Shown: positions 16,275-25,454 of the stretch, in pieces
Layout of the letters: each line of letters opens with the position of its first letter
How positions within the stretch are numbered: position 1 is the first letter of the stretch
NCBI GenBank assembly: GCA_964415175.1
Contig: CAYPYG010000008.1
Coordinates: 26,122-90,121 of the forward strand
Length of the DNA: 64,000 nt
Source: UBA2231 sp964415175
GTDB lineage: Bacteria; Elusimicrobiota; Elusimicrobia; Elusimicrobiales; UBA9959
Direction of reading: 5' to 3'
Program-made: the position numbers and the translations under genes
The notes under the pieces: model-generated
Database searches by the model: none
The model's input: the letters and a program-made list of their open reading frames with translations, nothing else
What the model was told of the DNA's origin: nothing

Positions 16275-18049
16275 AAAGCGCTCCCCGGCACCGGCACGGC
16301 GGCGCCTTTACCGGTCTTGGCGGGAGTTTCCTTGACGGAGCGGCCCCATTCGGTCTCTCCCCTGTAATGCGCCGTATAGGTCCGCAGGTCGTTCAGGTCG
16401 GCCCGTATCTCCGTGAGCGCCGAAGTTTTCAGGTCGCGGACCGAGCCGGCCAGCTCGTCGGCCTGCATCTGCAGCGCGTCCGCGAGCGGCAGGCCCAGCG
16501 CGTCCAGTTCGTCCCGCTCTTCCCGCGAGAGGGCGGCCCGGCGGGTCAGCTCGCCGTTGACGGCGGACAGCACCTGGGAAGCGGCCGCGGCCAGCGACGG
16601 GGTGGAGGCGTAGTACATGCTCCGCATCACGCTGCCGAACTTGCGCGAGCCGCTCTTCTCGAAAGTGGTCGCTATGTCCAGCCGCTTCTGGGCGTAGGAG
16701 GAGGGGCCGCGCAGGTCCGTGAACAGGGTCCGGAAGGCCTCGTCGCCGCGCAGTTTCTCCAGCGTGTAGGTCGCTTCCAGCGTGGAAGCCTCGATCTCGG
16801 CCTCCTGGGTATTGGGCAGATAGAGCCCGCGGTCCGCGGCCCACTTGGCCTGCATCTGATGGGAGGACTCGCGGACCACGGCGGGAGCGAGATAGCGGGT
16901 CAGTTCCGCCAGCTGGGCGGGGTCGCGCATCAGGGACTCGGCGCTGTAGCCGCGCAGGCGCAGGAACTGCTGCACCGCCTCCGAATCCACCGTGATAGAG
17001 CGGGTGGAGGCGTCGTAGCGCGAATCGCAGCCGCCGCAGGGGGCCACCACGATATTGAGCCGCGCGTCGCGGGCGTAGAAGGCCGCGACCCGGTCGCCGG
17101 CGGCCGTGCCCCTGACCTCGCGCAGGACGGAGGTCTCCAGCATGTCGCCCAGCAGCGCGCGCTGCTCGCTGGTCAGCACTTCCGTCGGCAGCGAAGCCCT
17201 GGCGGAGTTTATCCTGGCCTGTATGTCGGCCGGCACCGCCGCGCCGCCGTCGAAGAAATTGCCGAGCAGGTAGGCCTGCTCCTGGAGCGACTTGCCGTCG
17301 AGAGCGGACAGCTGCTCCGGGGTGAGCGCGCCCGAGTCCCGGGCCGCGTCCACCGCGTTCTGCAGGTCCTGCAGTTCACGGCGGCTCACCTGGGCTTCAT
17401 CGCTGAAGCCCAGGAAGGCCGGGTCGCGCGAGAGCCGGGCCATGACGGCGTTGCGCTCGCGCAGCGTCCAGCCGCGCCAGTCGTCCCTGTTCACGCCGAC
17501 CGCGTTATGTATCCCGTAGGCGGGCCTGTCGGCCGCCTGCCCCCAGTTCATGCGGAAAGAGGTGGTAACGGTGCCGAAGACCACCTCCCACTTGCGTATG
17601 GCTTTTTCGGCCGTGAGTTCGAGCTCCGGGGTCAGCGTCCTTTTATAGGTCCGCAGCCACGGCAGCAGTTTCTCCGGCTCCGGTCCCACGCCGACCTCGG
17701 AAAGCGGTTTGTTGACGTCCATGCGTATCTCGAGCGCCTCGCTCAGCCTGTTGGCGTCGGCCGCTCGCCAGTTCTGCCTGAAAAGATCTTCCAGGTCCCG
17801 GAGAGCCTCGGCCCTGGCTATCAGCGCGGAAGCGCGCTCGATATCGATGGCGCGGATCTTGTCCAGGAGATTCCTCTCCGCCAGGAAACGGCGCGCGGCG
17901 GACGGGTTGGCGCTGGAGATGCCCGCCTCGTAGGCGTTCATCCGCTCCGCCTGCGCCTCGGTCAGACCCTCGGCGGCGGCGCAGACCGCGGGCAGCGCCG
18001 CAAGCAGGGCCGCGGTCAGACCGGGGCGGATGGTCTTCAGGAAGTCCAT
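16271..18049 (-). CDS. large secreted protein with a zincin-like but degenerate motif
   Basis: 592 residues with a signal peptide (about 1-26, ending CAAAEG). It is mainly helical with no recognised domain in its first half. Near residues 345-352 there is PCGGCD, a possible metal or disulfide site, followed by a beta strand with TRSITVDSE. Then comes VVRESSHQMQAKWA with a downstream QEAEIEAS, the arrangement of an HExxH...E metallopeptidase in which the first His-Glu is replaced by Glu-Ser. It may be an inactive peptidase-fold protein, or the resemblance may be chance. It is coupled by a four-base overlap to the small secreted protein downstream and lies seven bases after the C11 protease gene, so all three probably form an operon. 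Confidence 0.7.
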   Translation of the reverse strand: MDFLKTIRPGLTAALLAALPAVCAAAEGLTEAQAERMNAYEAGISSANPSAARRFLAERNLLDKIRAIDIERASALIARAEALRDLEDLFRQNWRAADANRLSEALEIRMDVNKPLSEVGVGPEPEKLLPWLRTYKRTLTPELELTAEKAIRKWEVVFGTVTTSFRMNWGQAADRPAYGIHNAVGVNRDDWRGWTLRERNAVMARLSRDPAFLGFSDEAQVSRRELQDLQNAVDAARDSGALTPEQLSALDGKSLQEQAYLLGNFFDGGAAVPADIQARINSARASLPTEVLTSEQRALLGDMLETSVLREVRGTAAGDRVAAFYARDARLNIVVAPCGGCDSRYDASTRSITVDSEAVQQFLRLRGYSAESLMRDPAQLAELTRYLAPAVVRESSHQMQAKWAADRGLYLPNTQEAEIEASTLEATYTLEKLRGDEAFRTLFTDLRGPSSYAQKRLDIATTFEKSGSRKFGSVMRSMYYASTPSLAAAASQVLSAVNGELTRRAALSREERDELDALGLPLADALQMQADELAGSVRDLKTSALTEIRADLNDLRTYTAHYRGETEWGRSVKETPAKTGKGAAVPVPGSAL

Positions 18050-18056
18050 AGCCGCC

Positions 18057-19382
18057 TCAGTTCATCCTCCGGCGCATCAGGGCCCGCAGGAAATCGTCCC
18101 AACCGGAGCCGGCGGCGAAAGCCAGCGACTCGTAGGTCTCCGAATCGTATATGCGGAAAGGGATATATATGGCCAGCCCGTGGGTCCGGCCGGTGTACGG
18201 CCAGGCTTCCTGGCGATGGGTCCCGGCGCCCGACACGGCGGCGACGAGAAGGTCCCTTTTTATGTATTCCTTAAGAGCGTCTCCCGCGGCCAGCGCGGGG
18301 GAGTCCGCGGGAAGTTTGAAGGACAAGGCGTCTATATAATCGCAGAGGTCCTTGGAATCCGGCATGCGGAAATAGAAGGTATCGTTGATCACCTCATCGG
18401 AAGCGGCCGCCGCCATGGCCGCCTCGTCCGCCATCAGCGCGGAGGTCCAGGCGTCGAGGCGCCTGACGAAACCGTCCAGGCGCGAGGCGCGCAGGGCCGA
18501 AAGAGTGGAGCCGGAACGGGGGTAGGCGGCGCCGTAGCGGGAGACGAGCGCCCGGCCGGCCGCTTCGGCGTCCATGCCCGGGGCGGCGTTGAGCGCCTCC
18601 AGCATGGTATGGTAAGGGTAGCCGGGGCCGGAGATCACCTCTTCGGAACCGACTATCACCTCGGCGTGGTCCTTGAGCTCGTAAGCGACGCCGGCCATCT
18701 GCATCAGGCAGGCGTCCGTGGCGAAAATGTCCAGTTTCGAGCCGTTCAGGGAGGACTTTATCTGCTCCAGGGCGCGGCCCAGGTCTTTTATCCCTATCTT
18801 GGCCCCGCTGACATCGTCGTTGGCGATGCCCAGCGTTCCGGACCCGTGGTTCCAGACCACCAGCATGACCTTTTTGGCCGGGAACTTAAGTATGGCGCGG
18901 CGGGCGAACCTGGCGAGATGCCTCCAGCTGCCCATGTCCATGTCGTCGCTGGCGTGTATCTCGGGCGAGGTCACGGTGGCGGTATCGTCGTCGCGCTGCA
19001 TCAGCAGCGTTTTGGAGCCGCGCTGGAACGCCAGGTCCCTGTCGGCGCCCTCTACCGAGAGCACGCTGTATTCCGCCACCACCGTCACTTGATCGGTGGA
19101 ACCCACCTGCTCCATCTCGTTGAGGTCCTTATGGGCATAGCCCAGTATCCCCAGGTCGTTGACGCCGCTGATGAAGACCAGGACCAGCCATTCGCGCTCC
19201 GGGGCCGGAGCGGTAGCGCTGTCGACCGGCACAGGCGCGGCTTCCGGCATATTACCGCGGGTCATTATGACCTTCATCCCGTCCTCGAGCACGGATACGG
19301 TGTCGAAGGCGGGATCCTGCGCCGCGGCGAACGAGGGCGCCAGCAGCGTCAGCAGAAGGAATATGGTCGATGGTCTTTTCAT
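18057..19382 (-). CDS. clostripain-family (C11) cysteine peptidase
   Basis: 441 residues, secreted (signal peptide ending AAA-QD). C11 peptidases cleave after Arg or Lys. The catalytic His179 lies in VVWNHGSGT and the nucleophile Cys225 in FATDACLMQM, both at the ends of strands as in the caspase-like fold. The N-terminal LVLVFISGVNDLG strand and the ISGPGYPYHTML segment are also typical. It heads an operon with two unknown secreted proteins. A paralogue lies at 32515-33816. No self-processing Lys/Arg site is obvious. The start ATG lacks a clear Shine-Dalgarno. Confidence 0.88.
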   Translation of the reverse strand: MKRPSTIFLLLTLLAPSFAAAQDPAFDTVSVLEDGMKVIMTRGNMPEAAPVPVDSATAPAPEREWLVLVFISGVNDLGILGYAHKDLNEMEQVGSTDQVTVVAEYSVLSVEGADRDLAFQRGSKTLLMQRDDDTATVTSPEIHASDDMDMGSWRHLARFARRAILKFPAKKVMLVVWNHGSGTLGIANDDVSGAKIGIKDLGRALEQIKSSLNGSKLDIFATDACLMQMAGVAYELKDHAEVIVGSEEVISGPGYPYHTMLEALNAAPGMDAEAAGRALVSRYGAAYPRSGSTLSALRASRLDGFVRRLDAWTSALMADEAAMAAAASDEVINDTFYFRMPDSKDLCDYIDALSFKLPADSPALAAGDALKEYIKRDLLVAAVSGAGTHRQEAWPYTGRTHGLAIYIPFRIYDSETYESLAFAAGSGWDDFLRALMRRRMN

Positions 19383-19434
19383 AACACGCTCTTGGATATA
19401 TTTTGCCCCATGATTTGACTTTAATCAAAGGCCC

Positions 19435-19486
19435 TAAGTCCTAAATGCCGGCCAGCCTAAAGTCCTATCCACATATAGGACCTAAG
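19435..19486 (+). promoter_or_regulatory. operator-like intergenic element, copy D with inverted repeat
   Basis: TAAGTCCTAAATGCCGG resembles the left half of copies A and B, and is followed by a second AAGTCC box. The right part contains a perfect inverted repeat GTCCTAT (19462-19468) and ATAGGAC (19475-19481). It lies in the 228-bp space between the divergent C11 protease and TolC genes and could serve either direction. Confidence 0.4.
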
Positions 19487-19610
19487 CCCCACCGGCTTTA
19501 AAAGTATAGCAGAGATAGGCGGCCTGTCAAGGCTGCGGAGGCCGCGTGGTGAAACTTTTCAGGCCTGCCCGCATCTCAAGGGAGGCGGCGAAGGGCCGCC
19601 GGAGGGAAAT

Positions 19611-20960
19611 ATGTTCAAAATCGCGATTTTTCCGTACGTGCTGGCCGCCGCCCTGCCCCTGCAGGCGTCGGCGCTGGGCCTCGAAGAGGCCGTCAGGGAG
19701 GGGCTGCGGGCCAGCAGCGACCTGGAGCTGATGCGGGCCAAAAAGGCGGAGGCCGGCGCCCTGCTGGACGAGGCCAAAGGCAACCGCCTGCCGCGGCTGG
19801 CGGTGAAGTCCGCCTATACGCGCGGCGACGAGCCGGTCTACGCCTTCGCCTCGGCCATGAAGCAGGGCACTTTCAGCATGGCCTCGATGGCCACGATAAA
19901 CGACCCGGAGCCGGTCGGCAATTACCAGGCCTCGCTGGAGGCGGGGGTCCCGCTTTTCACCGGCCTGGCGATCTCCAAAGGGATACAAATGAGGGAGGCA
20001 GGAGCGAGAGCGCTCGAAGCCGCCTCGGCGAGGGCCGAGGCGGGCGTGCGCTTCTCGCTGGTGCACCAGTGGCTGACCGCCCTGCTGCGGCGGCATCTGC
20101 TGGAGACCGTGGAGGCGGCCGTGGCCGACTCCGAAAAGGAAATGGAGACGGCGGACAGCCTTCGCGAGAAGGGTATGGTGCTGGGCTCCGATTATTACGC
20201 GGCCGAAGCCATACTGGCCGGCCTCAAAGCCTACAGGAGCCAGTGGCGCCGGGCTTACGACCTGGAGAGGGAGAAGCTCAACATCATGCTCGGCCGGCCC
20301 AAGGACACGGCCTTCGAGCCGGCGGGCCGGCTGGACGAGGCCGATTTCGGCGTGGGCGCCCAGAACGGTTACCTGGCCGGCGCCCTGTCGGGCCGGGCCG
20401 ACCTGAAAGCCGCCGCCGAAGCGGAGAAAGCCGCGGGGGCCTGGGCCTCGCTGCAGAAGAATTCGATACTGCCGGTGGTCGAGGCTTTCGGCGTACTGGA
20501 AGCCAACTCGGCCAGCCTTTCGGACTTCAAATCGGCCGGCCTCTACGGCCTGCGGCTCACGCTGCCGATAGGCGATCCCGGCTGGTCGGCCAGGTCGCGC
20601 GCGGCCAGCGCCGGCCTGCGGGCGCAGGAAGCGGAAACCGCGGGACTCAGGCGCCGCGCGGCGGCCGAGGTGGCCTCGGCCTGGCAGAGCTACATGGGCG
20701 CGGTCGAGTCGGCCCGCGACGCCGCCCTCACGCACGAGAAGGCCCGCCAATCGCTGGAACTGTTCCGCCCGCTCTACCGTCAGGGGCGGCAGAGCGTGAT
20801 GGAAGTGCTGCGCGCCGAGCAGGCCGTCCTGGAGGCCAAGTCGGCTTACTACGAGAACCTTTTCAAGATAAACCTTTTCTACGCCCAGCTCAGGCTGGCG
20901 TCCGAGACGCTAGACGATAAGGCCGTCTCGGAGATAGCCGCGGCCGTGGCCGCGAAATAA
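19611..20960 (+). CDS. TolC-family outer-membrane efflux protein
   Basis: 449 residues with a signal peptide ending ASA-LG. It should trimerise into an outer-membrane beta barrel and periplasmic alpha tunnel. The two-fold internal repeat of OEP proteins is visible: GLEEAVREGLRASSDLELMRAKKAEAGALLDEAKG at the front and the RAEQAVLEAKSAYYENLFKINLFYAQLRLA helix at the end, the latter a hallmark of TolC/CusC-like exporters. A GGAGGG site precedes the ATG. The RND pump gene follows 11 bases downstream. No membrane-fusion adaptor lies between or beside them. Confidence 0.9.
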   Translation: MFKIAIFPYVLAAALPLQASALGLEEAVREGLRASSDLELMRAKKAEAGALLDEAKGNRLPRLAVKSAYTRGDEPVYAFASAMKQGTFSMASMATINDPEPVGNYQASLEAGVPLFTGLAISKGIQMREAGARALEAASARAEAGVRFSLVHQWLTALLRRHLLETVEAAVADSEKEMETADSLREKGMVLGSDYYAAEAILAGLKAYRSQWRRAYDLEREKLNIMLGRPKDTAFEPAGRLDEADFGVGAQNGYLAGALSGRADLKAAAEAEKAAGAWASLQKNSILPVVEAFGVLEANSASLSDFKSAGLYGLRLTLPIGDPGWSARSRAASAGLRAQEAETAGLRRRAAAEVASAWQSYMGAVESARDAALTHEKARQSLELFRPLYRQGRQSVMEVLRAEQAVLEAKSAYYENLFKINLFYAQLRLASETLDDKAVSEIAAAVAAK

Positions 20961-20971
20961 GGGGAGCACCC

Positions 20972-23900
20972 ATGAGCAAGAACCTCTACGGCATGGCGGG
21001 GAATACGGCCCGCGGCTTCATAAACTCCCGGCTCACGCCGATACTCATACTGACCTTCATCCTGCTGGGCGTGTTCTCGACGCTCAAACTCCCCCGCGAG
21101 GAGGAGCCGCAGATCAACGTCCCGATGTTCGACGTCATGGTGCCGTTCCACGGAGCCACGCCGGCGGAGATAGAGAAGCAGCTGGTGGAGACAGGCGAGC
21201 GCAAGCTATGGGAGATCCCGGGAGTGGAATACGTCTATTCCACGGCCTTCCCCAACTTCGCCATGTTCACCGTGCGCTTCGAGGTGGGCACCGACCCCGA
21301 GAAGGCCTCCAGCCTGATCTACTCCAAGACCTTCGACAACAGCGACCTGGTGCCGCGCGGCGCCGGCCAGCCGCTGATAAAATACCGCAGCATAGACGAC
21401 GTGCCGGTGCTGGCGCTGACCCTCTGGGGCGAGGGCCTCGACGGCTACGACCTGCGCCGCACGGCGGCGAAGATACGGACGGAGATAAACGCGGTCAACG
21501 ACGTCTCGGAGACCCGCATCATAGGCGGCCACAAGCGCCAGTTCATAGTCCATTTCGACCCGGCGGCCATAGCGCGCCACCGCCTCACGCCTCCCCAGCT
21601 GGCCGGCATCATAAAGATGTCCAACGCTAAGTTGCCGGCAGGCCATTATAATATCGGCGGCGAAAAACTGCTGGCCGAGACCGACGCCTTCATCCGCTCG
21701 GCGGAGGACCTGGGCGGGATAGTGATCGGCGTTTACGACGGCAAGCCCGTCAAGCTCTCCCAGGTCGCCAGGATAGTGGACGGCCCGGACGAGGACGAGC
21801 GGTCGGTCTCCATAAAGCAGGGCCCCGCCTCGCCGGTCAAAGACGGCGCGCTGCGCGACGCGGTCACGCTGAGCGTGGCCAAGCGCCGCGGGGCCAACGC
21901 CACCGCGGTGGCGCGCGAGATCCTGGCCAAGGTCGACGGCATGAAGGGCCGCGCGATACCCGACGGCGTCAACGTCACCGTCACGCGCAACTACGGCGAG
22001 ACGGCCAAGGCCAAGTCCGACGAGCTCATCTTCCACATGCTGCTGGCCACGGTCTCGGTCACGCTGCTCATCGCCTTCACGCTGGGACTGCGCGAGGCGC
22101 TCGTCGTGCTGGTGGCCATACCGGTCACTCTGGCGCTGACCATGCTGGTCTATTTCCTCTACGGCTACACGCTCAACCGCATCACGCTCTTCGCGCTGAT
22201 CTTCTCGATAGGCATCCTGGTCGACGACGCAATAGTGGTGGTGGAGAACATAAACCGCCACTGCGCGATGAACAAGGACAAGTCCCTCTTCCGCAACATC
22301 ATAGACGCCGTGGACGAGGTGGGCAACCCGACCATACTGGCCACCTGGACCGTCATCGCCTCGATACTGCCCATGGCCTTCGTCAGCGGCCTGATGGGGC
22401 CGTACATGCGGCCGATACCGATAGGCGCCTCGGTCGCCATGCTCTTCTCCCTCGGCGTGGCCTTCGCCTTCACGCCCTGGCTCTACGCCGTTATCGTGAA
22501 GCGCTGGCCGCTCAAGCACTGCGAGCACGACAGGGAAGGCCTGCTGGACCGGCTCTACCGCCGCCTGATGGAGAAACTCATCTACAAGCCGGCGGCCGGC
22601 AAGGCCTTCATCGGTTTCACCGCCCTCCTGCTGGCCGGCACCCTGGCCATGGTCGGCGCCAGGATGGTCATCTTCAAGACGCTGCCCTTCGACAACAAGA
22701 ACGAGTTCCAGGTGGTCATCAATATGCCCGAGGACTCGTCGCTGGAGCGCACGGAGAAGGCCGCGCGGGAGATGGCGGAATACCTGGCCGGCGTACCCGA
22801 AGTGCGCGACCTGCAGATCTACGCCGGCACCTCGGCTCCCTACAACTTCAACGGCCTCGTGCGGCATTACTTCATGCGCAGCGAGTCCCACCAGGCCGAC
22901 ATACAGGTCAACCTCGCCGACAAGCACGACCGCAAGCGCCAGAGCCACGACATAGCCCTGGCGGTCCGGACGCCGCTCAAGGCGATAGCCGACAAGTACG
23001 GCGCCCGCGTGCAGGTGGCGGAAGTCCCCCCCGGCCCGCCGGTGCTCTCGACCATAGTGGTGGAGGTTTTCGACCCCAACCCGAAGAACCAGCTGGCCCT
23101 GGCCGGGGACATAATGGAGCTGCTCAAAAAAACTCCCGGCATAGTGGACGTGGACTCGTACATCCCCGGACCGCAGCTCATAACCCGGCTGGTGGTGGAC
23201 CGCCAGAAGGCCACGCTCAACGGGGTGGCCGCGGCCGACATAGCCCAGACCGCCGCGATGTCGCTCTACGGCGCCGACATAGACTCGGCGCACGTGGAGA
23301 ACGAGAGCGAGGTCGTGGATATCCGCCTGCGCCTGCCCCCGTCCAAGCGCCGGGAACTGGCCACACTCAAAGACATCAAGTTCTTCTCGCCCAACGGCAC
23401 GGCCATACCGATGGCCAGTTTCGTGCGGGCCGAGAACGGGCTGGAGAACAGGCCGATATATCACAAGAACCTGCAGCGCGTGGCCTACGTGACGGCCGAA
23501 ATAGCCGGCGGCACCGAGAGCCCCGTCTACGCCGTGCTGGACCTGCGCAAGGAGATAGACGCCCTGGCAAAAGCGCGCGGCGGCGCGATAAACCAGTACT
23601 TCACCCGCCAGCCGGCCTCCTCGGCCGAGACCGCGATCAAATGGGACGGCGAGTGGCATATCACCTACGAGGTGTTCCGCGACCTGGGCCTGGCCTTCGC
23701 GCTGGTGCTTATACTCATCTACATACTGGTCGTAGCCTGGTTCGAGGACTTCCTCACGCCTCTCATCATCATGGCGGCCATACCGATGGCGCTCATCGGC
23801 ATCATCCCCGCGCACTGGGGCATGGGCGCCTTCTTCACGGCCACCTCGGCCATCGGCTTCATCGCCTCGGCGGGCATAGTGGTGCGCAACTCCATCATAC

Positions 23901-24220
23901 TGGTGGACTTCATAAAGCTTAAGATAAAAGAAGGCGCTCCGCTGGAGAAAGCCGTCATCGACGCGGGCGTGGTGCGGTTCCGCCCGATGCTGCTGACCGC
24001 CCTGGCCGTCATCGTCGGCGCGGGCGTGATACTCTTCGACCCGATCTTCCAGGGCCTGGCCATCTCTCTGATAGCCGGCCAGATCGCGGCGACGCTGCTC
24101 AGCCGCGTGGCCGTGCCGGTGCTCTACCACATGGCCTTCAAAGGCAAGGAGAAGGAACTGCGCGAGCCTCCCCGCAACCTGGAAGAGACCGATGAACTGC
24201 TGGGCGCGACCGGCGAATAA
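20972..24220 (+). CDS. RND-family efflux pump, inner-membrane permease
   Basis: 1,082 residues, the length of AcrB/CzcA-type pumps. Proton-driven export of drugs, metals or lipids from periplasm or membrane. Twelve TM helices are predicted, with two large periplasmic loops each of about 300 residues. The paired aspartates of the proton relay are seen in TM4 (GILVDDAIVVVENINRH), and the usual TM1 entry TPILILTFILLG and FTATSAIGFIASAGIVVRNSIILVDF in TM10-11 are present. The GPP-rich periplasmic sequence resembles the branch with TolC-adjacent, DUF2892-linked pumps rather than AcrB itself. It is followed 12 bases on by a DUF2892 gene with a strong AAAGGAGG site. Substrate unknown. Confidence 0.92.
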   Translation: MSKNLYGMAGNTARGFINSRLTPILILTFILLGVFSTLKLPREEEPQINVPMFDVMVPFHGATPAEIEKQLVETGERKLWEIPGVEYVYSTAFPNFAMFTVRFEVGTDPEKASSLIYSKTFDNSDLVPRGAGQPLIKYRSIDDVPVLALTLWGEGLDGYDLRRTAAKIRTEINAVNDVSETRIIGGHKRQFIVHFDPAAIARHRLTPPQLAGIIKMSNAKLPAGHYNIGGEKLLAETDAFIRSAEDLGGIVIGVYDGKPVKLSQVARIVDGPDEDERSVSIKQGPASPVKDGALRDAVTLSVAKRRGANATAVAREILAKVDGMKGRAIPDGVNVTVTRNYGETAKAKSDELIFHMLLATVSVTLLIAFTLGLREALVVLVAIPVTLALTMLVYFLYGYTLNRITLFALIFSIGILVDDAIVVVENINRHCAMNKDKSLFRNIIDAVDEVGNPTILATWTVIASILPMAFVSGLMGPYMRPIPIGASVAMLFSLGVAFAFTPWLYAVIVKRWPLKHCEHDREGLLDRLYRRLMEKLIYKPAAGKAFIGFTALLLAGTLAMVGARMVIFKTLPFDNKNEFQVVINMPEDSSLERTEKAAREMAEYLAGVPEVRDLQIYAGTSAPYNFNGLVRHYFMRSESHQADIQVNLADKHDRKRQSHDIALAVRTPLKAIADKYGARVQVAEVPPGPPVLSTIVVEVFDPNPKNQLALAGDIMELLKKTPGIVDVDSYIPGPQLITRLVVDRQKATLNGVAAADIAQTAAMSLYGADIDSAHVENESEVVDIRLRLPPSKRRELATLKDIKFFSPNGTAIPMASFVRAENGLENRPIYHKNLQRVAYVTAEIAGGTESPVYAVLDLRKEIDALAKARGGAINQYFTRQPASSAETAIKWDGEWHITYEVFRDLGLAFALVLILIYILVVAWFEDFLTPLIIMAAIPMALIGIIPAHWGMGAFFTATSAIGFIASAGIVVRNSIILVDFIKLKIKEGAPLEKAVIDAGVVRFRPMLLTALAVIVGAGVILFDPIFQGLAISLIAGQIAATLLSRVAVPVLYHMAFKGKEKELREPPRNLEETDELLGATGE

Positions 24221-24232
24221 AGGAGGCACTAT

Positions 24233-24424
24233 ATGAAAATGGGAGAAGCTCTGAGGCTGCTGGCGGGATTCATGGTGCTGCTCAGCCTGGGGCTGGCGGT
24301 ATATCTTGATATCCGCTGGCTATGGCTGACGGCCTTCGTCGGCGCCAACCTTCTGCAGTCGGCCTTCACCGGCTGGTGCCCGGCCATCTGGTTCTTCAGG
24401 AAGATAGGCTTGAAGGAATGCTAG
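24233..24424 (+). CDS. DUF2892 (YgaP-type) small membrane protein, copy 1
   Basis: 63 residues with two hydrophobic helices (about 8-26 and 28-50) and the WCPAIWFFRKIG ending typical of DUF2892, the membrane part of the rhodanese YgaP. Such proteins are often encoded beside pumps or sulfur-handling enzymes. The single conserved Cys in GWCPA may take part in thiol or persulfide chemistry (inference). It is the last gene of the TolC-RND operon. A near copy lies at 28309-28500. Confidence 0.85.
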   Translation: MKMGEALRLLAGFMVLLSLGLAVYLDIRWLWLTAFVGANLLQSAFTGWCPAIWFFRKIGLKEC

Positions 24425-24428
24425 ACCA

Positions 24429-24478
24429 GGCCCGGGGCCATAACCGCCCCGGGCCGCCTATCCCACCCTGTTTTTTTG
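24429..24478 (+). terminator. probable terminator of the RND operon
   Basis: GGCCCGGGGC (24429-24438) and GCCCCGGGCC (24446-24455) form a perfect 10-bp stem. The T7 run comes only 15 bases later (24471-24477), so termination efficiency is uncertain. Confidence 0.5.
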
Positions 24479-24481
24479 TTT

Positions 24482-24500
24482 AATCTCCATTAAGGAGATT
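24482..24500 (+). promoter_or_regulatory. hairpin that hides the ribosome-binding site of the PAP2 gene
   Basis: AATCTCC (24482-24488) pairs perfectly with GGAGATT (24494-24500) around a five-base loop. The AAGGAG ribosome site of the gene starting at 24507 lies in the loop and 3' arm, so folding would block translation. It could be a temperature- or factor-sensitive switch (inference). Confidence 0.45.
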
Positions 24501-24506
24501 CTTCGC

Positions 24507-25451
24507 ATGAACCGCATCACCCTTCTGACAGCAGCGCTCCTGCTCGCGTCCCCGAATTTCACCTCCCCCGCCGGCGCCGCCGGCACGACCGAAACTGCCC
24601 TCCAGAACGCAACGGATTACCAGCGACTGACCGCTCTGCCCGGAAATGTTTTTTCCGACCTCAAGATATACGGCAAAGAGACTTTCAGGAAAGAGAACAT
24701 AAAACCCGCGCTGGGCATAGCCGCGGCGACCGGCATACTCATCTACTACGACCAGAAGATAATCGACGAGATGCAGCGCTTCGGCCGCAAGCTCGGACTG
24801 GGCAACGAGGACAGGACCACTCCTTACATAAAAGCCGGCAGCTTGTCCCTTTTCAGGGGCCCCGCAGATACGGGATCCACTCTCTACTTCCTGGGCGACG
24901 GCTGGGTCCATTCATCCATCCTGGCCGGGTTCTACGCCTACGGCTACATAGCCGACAGTCCGAGGGCCGTCAGGACCGGCTACGCCCTGATGGAAGGGCT
25001 GGGGACCACGGCGGTCATCGGCCAGATCCTCAAGCGCAGCACGGGACGCCAGAGCCCGTTCGTCGCCACCGCCGACAGGGGCGTCTGGCATTTCTTCCCG
25101 AACCAGTCGGACTACAACAAGCATGTCGCTTTTTACGACGCTTTCCCGTCCGGACACCTGATGACGGCCATGATGACCGTGACCGTCATCTCCACCAACT
25201 ACCCGGAATATAAGGCCATAAAGCCCGTGGGATATACCCTGATGTCGCTGCTGGCTTTCCAGATGATGAATAACGGCGTGCACTGGGCCAGCGACTACCC
25301 GCTGGCCCTTTCGATAGGTTATTCCATGGGCAAGATAGCGGCGCGGCGCTCACAGGGCGAGTTCGGCGGAGGAAAAGGTAAGGATTCCGCGCTCATACTG
25401 CCGGACATCGGCCCGGACAGGGCCGGGATCATCGCGATGAAGAGGATATAG
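24507..25451 (+). CDS. PAP2-family membrane phosphatase (longer form)
   Basis: 314 residues with a signal peptide and at least four further hydrophobic segments. The three phosphatase signatures are present: KRSTGRQSP (C1), YDAFPSGHLMTAM (C2) and GVHWASDYPLALSIGYSMG (C3), giving the catalytic His pair. Family members remove phosphate from phosphatidic acid, undecaprenyl diphosphate or lipid A at the periplasmic face. It converges on a second PAP2 gene with only three bases between their stops, and an EptA-type transferase is next, so lipid A or undecaprenyl phosphate is a plausible substrate. The start ATG is set by AAGGAG. Confidence 0.85.
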   Translation: MNRITLLTAALLLASPNFTSPAGAAGTTETALQNATDYQRLTALPGNVFSDLKIYGKETFRKENIKPALGIAAATGILIYYDQKIIDEMQRFGRKLGLGNEDRTTPYIKAGSLSLFRGPADTGSTLYFLGDGWVHSSILAGFYAYGYIADSPRAVRTGYALMEGLGTTAVIGQILKRSTGRQSPFVATADRGVWHFFPNQSDYNKHVAFYDAFPSGHLMTAMMTVTVISTNYPEYKAIKPVGYTLMSLLAFQMMNNGVHWASDYPLALSIGYSMGKIAARRSQGEFGGGKGKDSALILPDIGPDRAGIIAMKRI

Positions 25452-25454
25452 GGA

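Noticed and set aside
21206..24229. A 1,007-codon open frame on the minus strand opposite the RND pump gene
   Set aside because: Mirror of a conserved gene; composition is rich in His/Gly/Val/Arg without any motif.
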